A stretch of 64,000 bases of DNA from positions 104,447,454 to 104,511,453 of the forward strand of contig OX457064.1 in the NCBI GenBank assembly GCA_949752795.1, in the 5' to 3' direction. Both the position numbers and the translations under genes were made by a program. Shown piece by piece: positions 33,500 to 44,859 of this stretch. This DNA comes from Hyperoodon ampullatus (Eukaryota > Chordata > Mammalia > Artiodactyla > Ziphiidae). How positions within the stretch are numbered: the stretch's first letter is position 1; each line of letters begins with the position of its first letter. The notes beneath the pieces were generated by a model, which saw only the letters and a list, made by a program, of their open reading frames with translations, was not told the origin of the DNA and made no database searches.

Positions 33500-34416
33500 A
33501 GCCACTGGAAGCCCAGCCGGTGGGCAGGATGGAGCACCCGAGGCCAGACGTGCCTCCCAGAAAAGGTGAAGCCAGGAGCTTAGAGGAGGGAGGTGCTCGC
33601 CGGCTGGTGCAGCCGGCCTGGCAGGGCCAAAGGGGAGGCCGTCCATGCTGGGCCTCTCCACCACCGGACGCCAAGGAACACAGTGACACAGGACAAGCTC
33701 GCAGGAGGGACCTACTCAGATGTGCCACCGAGCACAGAGGTGCTGAGGTCAGGAGTCTGGAAGCTGGGTACATCCGCCCTGTCTAAGGACACTCAGCTGT
33801 CTAAGGAGAATGATCCAGCACCTGGTCCCCTCTCTGGGCACAGTATGGATACTGACCTTCTCCCTGTAGAACTGCGGCTGCAGATAATACAGAGAGAAAG
33901 AAGCAGGAAAGAGCTGTTTTGCAGAAAGAACAAGGTAGCAGTGGTCATTCAGTGGGCCTGGAGAAGCTACCGGCTCAGGAAGCACCTGGCCCACCATCTG
34001 CACATAAAGCAGCTTGGAACCAGAGATATGGACAGATGGAACCAAGAGTGCGTGGCTTTGATCCTCCAGGTCTGGAGGAAGGAACTGGAACTGAAACCCC
34101 CAAAGACTGTGGCAGTAAAAGCAGGACCACCAAGAGTCCACCCAAGGGCAGCTCAGGCACCAAGCCCACCAGGCACTCAGTGCTCAAGCACATCTACGGT
34201 TCTCAAGAAGGAAAAGTATGCCAGCCCACAAGATCTTCAAAAGCCCATTCTGTGCTGGGTCTCAACTCAGTGAGCAACTTGCAGTGTATACACCCCCTTG
34301 AGAACAGTGGAACATCAAAGAATTTTTCTTATAACCTGCAATCAGCTAACCCACCAAGAAACAAAACAAAGCTTCAACTGCCTATAGAGAAGACTGTGGC
34401 CGGAGGGGGGTTCTAA
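33500..34416 (+). pseudogene. INVS: Inversin (INVS) 3'-end processed pseudogene
   Basis: Inversin is a ciliary ankyrin-repeat and IQ-motif protein. Here only its C-terminal part is recognisable. In frame 2 (33593 to about 34120) a stretch with IIQRERSRKELFCRKNK leads into an IQ motif, VIQWAWRSYRLRKHL, near 33940-33985, followed by WRKELELK. The match then moves to frame 1 near 34120, with HSVLKHIYG, NSVSNLQCIH, SKNFSYNLQ and a stop at 34414-34416. An earlier piece (QDGAPEARRASQKR, about 33525-33566) lies in frame 3 and hits a stop. Two frameshifts, a stop and apparent lack of introns indicate a 5'-truncated processed pseudogene. No TSD or poly(A) tail was found. An authentic but damaged INVS terminal exon is the less likely alternative. 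The parent identity rests on recalled sequence. Confidence 0.85.
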
Positions 34417-35290
34417 TAGCTAGTGCAGAATTCTCTGATTAGCTTTTATGTTTTGGGAAAACTTTAATATCCATGCCTGAAGGCTTATTAGCCTGAAAAT
34501 GGTGTAACCATTGAAAGAAATATGTTTTCTTTCTGCCCTTACACAGCACTGTTTTGTAAATTCTTAGCTGGCGCCGAAAGGACCAGGGTAGATTATACCT
34601 GTGCAAAACTGCCTGTCTGCCTACGCGTCCGTCAGGATGGCTGGAAAAGAGTATTTCTAATAACAGGTAAGTCTAAGTAAAACTAAGGAAGTGAGCACCA
34701 AAGATGCTGCTGGGTTGGGATTTCTCCCTAGCTGGTGCAAGCCTGGTTTGTTGGCTCCAGCAAAGAGCCTAAATGAGATGGGGAGGAACCTGTCCCACGG
34801 CAGCTGCCTTCAGTTCACTACTTTTCTGGAATCTAATGCAATGGACTTCATTACAGACACCACATTCTGTTATTCCAACATCGTCAGTTTTAACTTTTAG
34901 ACCAGAGTCATGACCCAGTGTTTTGCTCTTAGAAATTGTCTGTCTAAGACTGTAATATATATATATACTCTGTTGATTGCTTACATTTGACAGTTCCCGT
35001 GTCAGCCTCTGAAGGCCACAGCCTGCGGCCACGTCCTCTCTGTGAATGGCGTGCCTTCTGCTAAGCACCGGCAGCAGTATCACAGCACCAGGGCCTCAGT
35101 CGGGCAGGTCTACAGACCAGACATTCATGCACAGGGTGCCAATTCGGGCCATAACCTTCCACTTGCGTTTTCTGCCTGACCTGCAGATGTGAGCAATCTT
35201 GTCAAAATGCTGTTCCTTTGGCCCGGGAAACTGTGCTAACCGTGCATTCTAGCAATCTAAGAACAGCTGGTTTAAATAAAATCCAGGGAT
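34417..35290 (+). pseudogene. Probable INVS-derived 3' UTR
   Basis: Directly downstream of the pseudogene's stop, this stretch holds no frame or known repeat. It contains an AATAAA hexamer at 35275-35280, which would suit the end of a retrocopied 3' UTR. No poly(A) tail follows, so either the tail has decayed or the insert ends elsewhere. Confidence 0.35.
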
Positions 35291-36533
35291 TGTGGGCTTT
35301 TTCACATTTTTTAAGGGCAAAGCAACTGGGAATGTAGACAGGCAGAAGCAGTGGCCTATTCGGCTAACAAATATTTCTAGAACTGCTTGCATTTTAAGAT
35401 TACTGCCACCCTTGTCCTGACAGTAAGAGATTGGAAGCAATGAAGTGTTATTTAATTACCTGGGTTTTTTACAGTTGGCTAACTAAATTACTTCATTATT
35501 ATGAAAATGATTATAACATAAATTAAGAACTATTACAATGGATCACTAGTAGAAAATCATTTTGTGAGAGTTACCCAGCTCAGACTAAGCACCATTTAGG
35601 TACAGGAAAATCCACAACAAATGGGAGCGCTGTCTTGAAATCTTGCTAGAAATCCTCTGGAAACAATACAACTCCATAGTGAGAAGCAACCACTCCCAAA
35701 CAAAACCAAACCCAGAACTAGTTTGTTGCTGTCTGAATGAGCTGGGGCTGAGAACCAAAAAATGACATTTGCCTAGATGGGACCACAAAGACTCAGCTGA
35801 TTTCTTAGTATACAATAGAAGGTACCATAATATCACTCTGTATTTTATATATACTTAGCTATGAAATACAGAATACCTGTAACCACATATCACATGCTAG
35901 TCCGGGAAGCCAGCCTGTGCATCAGTGGGAACTCCCAAGCATTATTTTCCTATGTCAGTGCAAAGGAAGGTTCATAAACAACTTCTTTAAAAGTTCAAAT
36001 ATTTATTACATCAGTCTCTTCAAAATGAGATGTGAATAAACAGTTTCAAACAGAGGTGCCACAGTGCCTTTTCGATACACTGTACTCAACACGCTGGGTC
36101 CCTGGGGATGCCCAGTGATGCACACGTTGAAACAATAATGTAAGTCTGTGAGCCGGTGCTCCTGGACACCTCCACTCTTCAATGTCTGCAGAGAAAAACA
36201 AGAGTAATATGAGAGTTGTACCAAAAAAAAAAGAAAATGTCTTGTCTGGAGAAAGGCAAGTGTGTATTCAAGGATTGAACCCTTGAGATTTTTCTGCTGT
36301 GCTACTTAACAGTATAAAATTGTGTCCATCAGGTTTTGAGGGCCATCTTAGACGCCTCTTAAGAAAAATCAATTTTCCAGGTTTTAGATTACGCAAGGGT
36401 TGTTTAGGAGCATGGTGAGCAAAGGGTACTCACGCCTATGGATGCTAAGACTGGATTTATTATGTGAGTCTTCTGCAGTATTTCTCCAAGTCTGCTTGCC
36501 AGACGGCACAGTCTAGAACCAGAGATAACATGA
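35291..36533. other. Unassigned AT-rich sequence
   Basis: No gene, splice structure or clear repeat was recognised. The minus frame at 35585-35836 and others nearby are short. Confidence 0.45.
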
Positions 36534-36726
36534 CAGTTGACCCTTGAACAACGTGGAGGGTTAATCCGAGTATAACTTAGAGCTGCTCCTCTGTGTCCAC
36601 AGTCCCTCTGCATCTGTGGAGTCATCCAACCACGGACCGTGTAGCACTGTAGTAGTTACTGTTGAAAAATATCCACATATAAGTGGACTCACACTGTTCA
36701 AGCCCACATTGTTCAAGGGTCAACTC
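36534..36726. mobile_element. MER2-like (Tigger) DNA transposon relic
   Basis: The left end reads cagttgacccttgaacaac (36534-36552), and the right end attgttcaagggtcaactc (36708-36726) is its inverted complement with few changes. Those are terminal inverted repeats of the MER2/Tigger type. The interior contains 'ccacatataagtggactcacactgttcaagcc', also typical. At about 193 bp it is an internally deleted non-autonomous copy. A clear TA target duplication is not evident. Confidence 0.75.
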
Positions 36727-36952
36727 TACTGCAGTCCTGGGCTGACCTTCTATGAACTCATAGAAATCAGTAACAGAAGGAAATTTGGGAAATTCATATA
36801 TATATGTAGAAATGATAAAACACAGTCCTAAAGAATCAATGAGTCAAAGAAGACATACAAAGGAAATTAGAAAATACTTTGAGATGAATGAAAACGAGGC
36901 ACAACATTTCCAAACAAGGTACTAAGGTAGTCCTTAGAAAGTTATAGTTGTA

Positions 36953-37155
36953 GGGCTTCCCTGGTGGCACAGTGGTTGAGAGTCTGCCTGCCGATGCAAG
37001 GGATACGGGTTCGTGCCCCGGTCCGGGAAGACCCCACCTGTCGCAGAGCGGCCGGGCCTGTGAGCCATGGCCGCTGAGCCTGCACGTCCGGAGCCTGTGC
37101 TCCGCAACGGGAGAGGCCACAACAGTGAGAGGCCCACGTACCGCAAAAAAAAAAA
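36953..37155 (+). mobile_element. CHR-2 SINE in L1, TSD agaaagttatagttgta
   Basis: Sense full-length copy with B box gggttcgtgccc and an A-tail. The exact 17-bp TSD lies at 36936-36952 and 37156-37172. Confidence 0.96.
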
Positions 37156-37702
37156 AGAAAGTTATAGTTGTAAATTTTTATATTGAAAAAGAAAGATCTC
37201 ACATTAATAACCTAAGTTTCCAACTTAAGACATGTAGAGAAGAAGAACAAACTAAGCCCAAGTAAAGCAAAAGGAAGGAAATAATAACAATTAGAGTGGA
37301 GATTAATGAAAGAGAGAAGAGAAAAACGGAAAATCTACAAAAGCAAAGCTGGTATTTTGAAAAGATCAACAAAACTGACAAATCTTTAGCTAGATTAACT
37401 GAGAAAAAAAGAGAGACGATTCAAACTGGTAAAATCAGGAATGAAGAGGGGACAACGCTACAGACCTTAGAGAAAGACAAAGAATCATAGGGGAATAAAA
37501 CTGCATGTCAGTAAATTAGATAATGTAGATGGAATGGAAAAGATTCTAGAAAGACACAAACTGCCAAACTGACTTGGAAGAAGGTTAAAAATCTGAAAAG
37601 ACCTATAACAAATAAAAAGATTAAATTAGTAATTAAAAACTTCCCACCCCAAAAAGTACAGTCCCAAAATTCTACAAAACATTATGAAATTAATGTCAAT
37701 TC

Positions 37703-37918
37703 CATTTTTTTTTTTTTTTTTTTTTTGCAGTACGCGGGCCTCTCACTGTTGTGGCCTCTCCCGTTGCGGAGCACAGGCTCCGGACGCGCAGGCTCAGCGG
37801 CCATGGCTCACGGGCCCAGCCGCTCCGCGGCATGTGGGATCTTCCCGGACTGGGGCATGAACCCGTGTCCCCTGCATCGGCAGGTGGACTCTCAACCACT
37901 GCGCCACCAGGGAAGCCC
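37703..37918 (-). mobile_element. CHR-2 SINE in L1, TSD taatgtcaattc
   Basis: Antisense full-length copy with a poly(T) start and the head at the right end. The 12-bp TSD lies at 37691-37702 and 37919-37930. It faces the SINE at 36953-37155, so the two form an inverted pair about 550 bp apart. Confidence 0.96.
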
Positions 37919-38110
37919 TAATGTCAATTCTTTACAAACTCTTCCAAAATTTAGAATAGGCGAGAACACTCCCCAACTCATTCTATGAGGCCAGGATTAT
38001 CCTGTTATGAAAACCAGACAAAGACATTACAGGAAAAGAAAACCTCAGACCAATACCTCTAATGAATATAGACCAGCATAAATAATCCTAGTCACCAAAT
38101 CAAAGCCTTT

Positions 38111-39661
38111 CTGTAAGACTCTATCAGACTTGGAACCAACAGCAAAGATAGACTTATCAGCCCTAGGCCTGTTCTCTTCCCTATAAATTTCCTCTCACAG
38201 ATTTCAAATAGAAAGTGACAAGAACAGAGGGAAAACAGAGATAAGAACAGAAAAAGAAAGACAGGATTCAACCAAAGATAAGAATTTTCAAATGGGACCA
38301 GATAATCAAAGGATTCCTAAACAGGGCTACTCATCCCTGGGGGACAAAGTACACTTGGTGTTTGGGAGCTTGACAAAAAGAAATCATAGCTCAGACCCCT
38401 GTGTGTGCAGCTCTGGGGTCTCAGAGGAATACGCTGTTCTGAGTGTGGATTGTAGAGTCAGGGCAGGAAGAAGGTCTTGGTTGATCTTGGCAAAATCTGC
38501 AGGATTACCAGCTGTCAATTTCCCAAAAGACCACCATTAAATGCGTCAAACAAGCAAAACAAAACTGCTGTTAGGGAGAACTCTACATTGACAGACAGAG
38601 TCTGGTAGTATCTCAGAAGAGGGAAGCTGGGGTATATTTATGGGGTTGGGGCCTGGGCTGAGTGATTTAAGTGGGTTCTTGCAAGGAGGGCACCTGGTAT
38701 TGGACAGAGTCTGTGAGAGCTTTGTGTAGGTGGGCCCAGTAGGATGGAATTCTTGACATGAATATTGACGAGTCAGCTGTTAGTTTTAACAAGTAAGCTA
38801 TCCAGTTGGTTCGGTGTCTTAGCTATTTTTCCAGAAAATACTTGCTTCTGGAAGATAAGTTATTTTTGCCTCAACCAAGAAGTACATAACACAGAATGGG
38901 AAAATATGCCTTTTCCCAGAGTCGTTTAGATGGTAATCATCCTTGAGAATGATGACCGTGCTTGACAAATCAAACTGGGAGAAGATGAACTTCTACATAT
39001 TGTGGACATAAATGAAGGGCGCCCAAATGAGAATGAAAGGAGGCTCTTCATTCAGAGATTGCTGTAGCAAGAGAGTCAACCATCGTCACCTGTTTGCCTG
39101 AGACTCAAAGACCGGCACGAAAGAGGAAAAGTTTTCTAATACAAAGAAGGGAAGGCTTCGGGTATGCTCTGATTAGAGGTTGTTGGCCCAGGAGAACTGG
39201 AAGTTGGCAAACTAGAAACATGGCCTGTTATATTATCAGTCTGGGGGGCATATTTGGCTTTCTCTGGCTGGCCCAGGGTTGGAAGTGAGGCAGAAAGCAG
39301 GGAAGTTGGCCATCCTTCACCAGTCCAGACCACCTGGCCTGATGGCTACAGAGGCTGTGGTTTGGCTTCCCAGGCTGGTTGCCACAGAGGCTGTGAGTCA
39401 GAGTTCTGCTGTCATGGTGGTCTGGTCATTGTCCTTTTGTATATTCCATGTTATGACACAGACAGGAGAGTGTGTTGGCCTCAGTCCTCAATTGCAAATG
39501 GCCCCCAAAGGTATAGGTGTGATGAAAACCATGCTTTTAAATCGTCAACCTAGAGATGGTCCAAGAGCTCTGAATTTCTGAGAATGAATAGAATTTTACT
39601 AGTCAAACTAAGATGAACTTTTGAGGCAGAATTCTTGAAAAGTTTGTAGAATTTTTCATAT
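38111..39661. other. Unassigned sequence
   Basis: Plus frames at 38292-38540, 39254-39553 and 39279-39581 are short and without domain. The 39000-39560 block has the uneven look of an old repeat, but no family was recognised. Confidence 0.4.
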
Positions 39662-39674
39662 AAAAAAGAGCAGC

Positions 39675-39880
39675 GGGCTCCCTGGTGGCGCAGTGGTTGA
39701 GAGTCCACCTGCCGATTCAGGGGACACGGGTTCGTGCCCCGGTCCGGGAGTATCCCACATGCCATGGAGCGGCTGGGCCCGTGAGCCATGGCCGCTGAGC
39801 CTGCGCGTCCGGAGCCTGTGCTCCGCAACGGGAGAGGCCACAACAGTGAGAGGCCCGTGTACTGCAAAAAAAAAAAAAAA
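39675..39880 (+). mobile_element. CHR-2 SINE, TSD aaaaaagagcagc
   Basis: Sense full-length copy; its head has lost two bases (gggctccctggtggcgcag). It ends in a long A-tail. The exact 13-bp TSD lies at 39662-39674 and 39881-39893. Confidence 0.95.
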
Positions 39881-40077
39881 AAAAAAGAGCAGCAAGTGAG
39901 TATGGAAGCTTAGTTGTATGTGAGTGGGGGACTGCATTATTTCTAAGTGATGTTAGGTTAGCCGTCTGCAAGCAAAGAGACCTTCAAACTCTCCTTAGAC
40001 GCTGAGATGGAAGTTTACAATGGAGAGTAACTTACAAAGGCCAAGTCTGCTTAAGAAACCTTGAACAGGTGTTTCCT

Positions 40078-40172
40078 GTATATATATATATACACACATA
40101 TATAACTGAATCACTGTGTTGTATACTTGAAGCTAACATGACATCATAAACCAACTATACTTCAAAAAAAAA
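40078..40172 (+). mobile_element. L1 3' end fragment with (TA)n
   Basis: 'aactgaatcactgtgttgtatacttgaagctaacatgacatcataaaccaactatacttc' and an A-tail match the final 90 or so bases of an L1 3' UTR. It is preceded by a (TA)n/(CA)n run from 40078. Confidence 0.75.
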
Positions 40173-41180
40173 GAAATATTTCTTCAAAATGTTGTTACGC
40201 TTTGTGCGATTTTGTTCAATATAAGTAGTGGTTCAGTGAAAGTGCTACACATATGAATGGTCATAACTGACAATTATAAAAACATCCCAAATCGTATTTC
40301 TATGTTGTGAGTCGGCTGAGCTCCCTAGGGTGGTCTTGGTATCCCTTCTACATACTAAGGATATTGTGCGATGCCCAGAGAGCTAGTTTCTAGTCTGGTC
40401 TCCTTCTGTATTGTTTTGATATTCACTAACCTCAGCCCTGAACTACTCCTGATTCATAGAAAGCCTTCAACGGATGTTTGCAGAAGACATTTTACAACAT
40501 GTGATGCTTCACATTACTCATGCATACCTCAACTCACACCATTTGGTTGTCATATCCAAGTGGGTTTTCTGAGTCTCCGATGGGTCTTTGCCATGACTTG
40601 CTGGCCTCTCCCCAGTACAGACGGCTTTGTATGTGAGAGACATGCTGGCTGTGTCCTTCAATTCCAGGGTGTGTTACTTGTCAGGACCATGTGTGGACAT
40701 GGGGTGGTCATGCAGCTAAGACTGCTGTGTGTTATCCAGTCTGCTTGCCTGAGGCTGCTGTTCATCTATTTTCTCCTCGTTTTGTACAAACAAGGGAGCC
40801 TTTCTTTCTCAATGAAATGCAGCCTCCTTAACTGTCTTTTAAAGCTCCTGGCATCCTTCTTTTTCTAGCTTGTCAGATGCCATGCACTTTCCACCGTGGT
40901 ATTAATACCTCAATTGAAACAGAATCTCTGCCAAAAACATGGCCATTTGGATCACATGTGATGGGAGCTCTGTTGATAGATATTGCCTTAGGTTTGTTTT
41001 TCAGAATAACAGTTCTTGGAAGAGTACGATAGTTAGATTAGGGTGGAAAAGACAGTAGTTTATAGACTTTTTTTCATCAAGTTGCTGCATTTTTTTTACT
41101 TTATTATCGAAACTCTTTACATTTCAGCCCAGAATTTTCTTTATGATGTAAAATGACAATAGTTAACTAATAATTATAAT
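40173..41180. other. Unassigned sequence
   Basis: A 165-codon plus frame at 40371-40868 is Cys/Leu-rich and without a recognised domain. It lacks any splice or promoter context and is probably accidental. Confidence 0.45.
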
Positions 41181-41195
41181 AAAATTACAACAATA

Positions 41196-41464
41196 GGGAC
41201 TTCCCTGGTGGTCCAGTGGTAAAGAATCCACCTTACAATGCAGGGGATGCTGGTTGATCCCTGGTCAGGGAACTAAGATCCCACAGGCCATGGGCAACTA
41301 AGCCCACGCGCCACAACTAGAGAAGAGAAAACCCGCATGCCACAACTAGAGAGAAGTCTGCGTGCCACAACGAAAGATCCCGCATGCCTCAACCAAGATC
41401 CCACGTGCTGCAACTAAGACCCAACGCAGGCAAAAATAAATAAAATAAATAATAAATCTTTTTA
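41196..41464 (+). mobile_element. CHR-1-type SINE, short-core variant
   Basis: Sense copy, from gggacttccctggtggtccagtgg through repeated 'ccacaactagag' units to 'gcaaaaataaataaaataaat'. The head differs at box A (gtccagtggtaaagaatcc), which marks an older subfamily. Flanks share aaaattacaa, consistent with a worn TSD. Confidence 0.9.
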
Positions 41465-42095
41465 AAAATTACAATAAAAAACAACAGATACCAACCTACA
41501 ATTTGCATGACTCCTGTACCTTTGGGGGGTGCCTTTTCAATTAATTAGGTTATTGTAATAACAGCTTTCTGAGGAAGAAAGAGGGAGAGGTTGTCAGTAT
41601 TTGAAGGTGAGGAAACCAAGGTCCAAGAAGGTTAAGTGTTTGTCTCAAGGTCAATCAGTAAGATAATAAAGGATGGTTGCTTCAGAATTCAAACACACTC
41701 AAATATCCTCCATGGGAAAAACTAATCAAAACTTTGATCTCTTTTTTCCAATCACTGTCTTTTCTATTTTCTCTATGTCTTCCTTTTCAAGGCAGATTCT
41801 CTGAACTATTAATCTGGGTAACTCAGAAAACACACAGCTTAAACATTTTTCTCAGGGCAAACATTGCATTCTTCACAAATGGATATACACGCATTTCTGG
41901 AATGAGGTTATATCCTGATAACAATGACCAGTATACATTTTTACAATTCAGATAGATTGAGGTACCATTTCTTTACAGTAGAATTCACCTTTTTTAGGTG
42001 TTCAGTTCTATGAATTTTGAAAAATGTACACAGTTTGAAACCACCAATGTAATCAAGTTATAAAATATTTTCATTACCCCAGCCTTGAGGGTATT
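41465..42095. other. Unassigned sequence with a MIR-like piece
   Basis: 'gaaggtgaggaaaccaaggtccaagaaggttaagtgtttgtctcaaggtcaatcagtaag' at about 41603-41665 is an antisense MIR fragment. The rest is unassigned. Confidence 0.5.
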
Positions 42096-42099
42096 AGGC

Positions 42100-42530
42100 T
42101 AATCAGGCAGAGATAAATACTGTATGATATCACTTGTAGGTGGAATATCTAAAAAAGCTGAACTCAGCAACAGAGTAGAGTGATGGCGACCAGGGGCTGG
42201 AAGGTGGGGGAACAGGGCGATATTGGTCAAAGGGTACAAACTTCCACTTGCAAGTGGGGGGAGTTCTAATAAACATTATGGTGATTACAGATAATTATAC
42301 TGTATAATATACTTGAAAGTTGCCAAGAGAGTAGACCTTAAGTGTTCTCACCACAAAAAAGAAATGGTAATTATGTGACATGATGCAGGTGTTAGCTAAT
42401 GCTATGTTGGTCATCAATTTGCAATAAATAAATGTATCAAATCACCATATCAGTATACCTTAAACTTACACAATGTTGTTTATCAATTGTGTCTCCACAA
42501 AGCTGGGGAAATTTTTAAAAAGATAAATGA
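42100..42530 (+). mobile_element. Old L1 3' end
   Basis: 'actgtatgatatcacttgtaggtggaatatctaaaaaag', 'gaccaggggctggaaggtggggg', 'gtataatatacttgaaagttgccaagagagtagacc' and 'caccatatcagtataccttaaacttacacaatgttg' follow an L1 3' end in order. It is diverged, with no TSD found. Confidence 0.75.
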
Positions 42531-43475
42531 TTTAAAACTGTCCTGAGTTGCTTTCCTTGGTATTTTTTTTTCCCCATAGCTTATAATACATTTAGGTTTT
42601 TCAAATGATATCAGAACCCATTCTCTGGATAAAGTGCTTTAAGATGACATGCTTCTTTGGTTTTGTATTAAGGGATTTGAATCCCCTTTGATTGTTATAT
42701 ATTTAACTTTGAATATATTCTGGGATAAATTTTAAAAAAAATGCTTACATGTAAGGTTTTGTTTTGAGTAGCACTGCAGGTTATTATTACATTACGACTT
42801 CAGAATTTGTTTTGTTCAAATAGAAAAACCACTTGGGCATTGGAAAAGAAGAGCATGATAAATTTTATGTAAGAATCTCTATTATTCACTTCTGTGTGAA
42901 TGCAAAGCAATTGCTTTCATACAAGAGCCTGTCCTTTCAAAACTCATCCTTCTCTTGCCCATCACTGGAGCAGCTCGGGAATGTCACTGCTGCTTATTTA
43001 TTTTAGAAAATTTTCAGTATGGCTTTATACATTTCTTAACACAATGATAAAGATTGTAGGTAACTTTAAAACTCTATTTAATGTTATTTAACAGAATAAA
43101 TGAAGTTTGGGACAATCACATTATGTAAATATACTGATTGAGTTCCTAATCCAGAACCTGAGACCCAAATCTCTACGGCTAGCAAAAAGGAGTTTCATTT
43201 TAACAGAAGTGGTCTTTTCTTCTTTTACCTTTATGTGCCAGATTCTGGCTATTTCTATAATACATGCAAAGCAGGTAATTCAAGTTAAAAGTAAAGGTTT
43301 GACAACTATGCAAGGATTTTATGAAGCCTCTGTATAAAGTGGCAAGACTTTTCCCTGTAAAGTTTGCATATTTTGACACTAGAGAAACCTTTCCGAATTT
43401 ATAAATAATAAGTGTAAATTCATTTTAATCCTTCCGTTTTTGTTTTAGTGAAGACTTTGGGAGTCAGATTAAAAT
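42531..43475. other. Unassigned AT-rich sequence
   Basis: Frames at 42900-43091 and 43107-43337 show no known product. No repeat could be named. Confidence 0.45.
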
Positions 43476-43479
43476 GACA

Positions 43480-44157
43480 TTCTGCAAAATATTTCACTGT
43501 AAGGACCATTGCTCGTTCTAAGAAACTCTCAACGTGGCGTTAAAGAAACATTGCCCTGGACGAGATGAGTAGACAAAGATTGACTTTATTTCCATATGGT
43601 TGGTAGCAATGCAGGAAGGACAGGCCAAGTTTGGACACTCAGATTCACTGAAACAAACAGCAGAGGAGTTTTCCAGAGCTGGGGAGGATTGTAGGCCAGC
43701 TGTGTTGGCTAAGTGGTTCCCCAAGGAAAAGTATCTTCCTGACAGAGGGAATTTTACAATTTGGAGCCTGGCACCCACGGCGCTAGGCTCCCACCCTTCC
43801 ACAGAGACTGGAGAGGGGCCCTCTCTGCCCTGATTTTGCATTTCAAAGAGATGGCTCCCAGGTCCTTGAGAAAGACATTCATGGATTGTAAAACTGGTAA
43901 GAGGCTTCTAAAAAGATTTACAACTCAAAAGGGCAGAGGAAGGATTTTCAATTATAAGTTTTCTAAAGTAAAGCCTCTAAGAAAAGGGAGGTCAGGAAGA
44001 AATCTGAGTTTCAGTTGAGCTGAGGGGAATGTGAAGGCAGTCTGGGTCAGTGGTTTCACCTGTGAAAGTCCAGGTTGGTGCTGGAATTTCAGTGATGCAG
44101 AGATGGGGCAGGATACATGAGGTAGGTCAGGACTAGTGGTCCAGGACCTCTGCCTCG
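43480..44157 (-). mobile_element. Antisense LTR-like block (cetartiodactyl type)
   Basis: 'gttaaagaaacattgccctggacgagatgagtagacaaagattgactttatttccatatgg' gives, on the minus strand, an AATAAAGTC polyadenylation context as at an LTR R/U5 junction. GC-richer text follows, as in a U3. It resembles LTRs seen repeatedly in artiodactyl genomes. No internal genes, partner LTR or TSD was found. Confidence 0.35.
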
Positions 44158-44168
44158 GGGAGAGGTTT

Positions 44169-44624
44169 CTTCTTTTTCTTTGTTTTTAAATAAATCTATT
44201 TATTTATTTTTGGCTGTGTTGGGTCTTCGTTGTTGGGCGTGGGCGTTCTCTAGTTGCGGCCAGCAGTGGCTACTCTTCGTTGCAATGCACAGGCTTCTCA
44301 CTATGGTGGCTTCTCTTTTTGCAGAGCATGAGCTCTAGGTGCGCAGGCTTCAGTAGTTGTGGCACCCAGGCTCACTAGTTGTGGTTTGCAGGCTCAGTAG
44401 TTGTGGCATGCAGGCTTCAGTAGTTGTGGCTTGCAGCCTTCAGTAGCTGTGGCACGTGGGCTCAGCAATTGTGGCTCACGGGCTCCAGAGTACAGGCTCA
44501 GTAGTTGTGCAGCACGGACTTAGTTGCTCCACAGCATGTGGGATCTTCCCGGACGAGGGCTCGAACCCGTGTCTCCTGCATTGGCAGGTGGTTTCTTAGG
44601 CACTGCGCCACCAGGGAAGCCCCA
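44169..44624 (-). mobile_element. CHR-1-type SINE with expanded internal repeat
   Basis: Antisense copy of about 456 bp, about 100 bp longer than the other CHR-1 copies here. The extra length comes from additional 'ttcagtagttgtggc' units at about 44345-44525. The 11-bp TSD gggagaggttt lies at 44158-44168 and 44625-44635. Confidence 0.93.
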
Positions 44625-44859
44625 GGGAGAGGTTTGTTCACTGACCTTTTTTACCTATGCGGTCTGCAAAGAACAACTCCATTTACCTCCTACTGGTTTT
44701 CACATTGCTTTTTTTCCTCCCTGCTGTCCTGGACTCCCTGCACTAGTTATTGAACTATCTCCTCTCAGCTCTAAGCCCTCCCTTCTGTGCTCTGTTTGGT
44801 GATGCTGGGTCTGGGGTTCTGTGAGTCATATTTCTCCTTTGTCAGTGAGTTCCCAGTGT

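Larger units (their letters stand above)
36840..38110 (+). mobile_element. L1 ORF2 fragment interrupted by two CHR-2 SINEs
   Basis: Sense text from the ORF2 endonuclease-to-reverse transcriptase linker. Frames at 36972-37265 and 37296-37490 include FEKINKTDKSLARLTEKKR. Later segments ('ccagacaaagacattacaggaaaag', 'cagaccaatacctctaatgaatatagacc') come from the start of the RT domain. It is split at 36953-37155 and 37703-37918. It carries both internal stops and truncated ends, so it is non-functional. Confidence 0.88.

Noticed and set aside
33197..33773. Minus-strand frames of 155 and 182 codons over the INVS region
   Set aside because: They are antisense shadows of the GC-rich INVS pseudogene and resemble no known protein.
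40371..40868. 165-codon Cys/Leu-rich plus-strand frame
   Set aside because: No domain, homologue or gene context recognised; the length is within what chance allows in 64 kb read in six frames.
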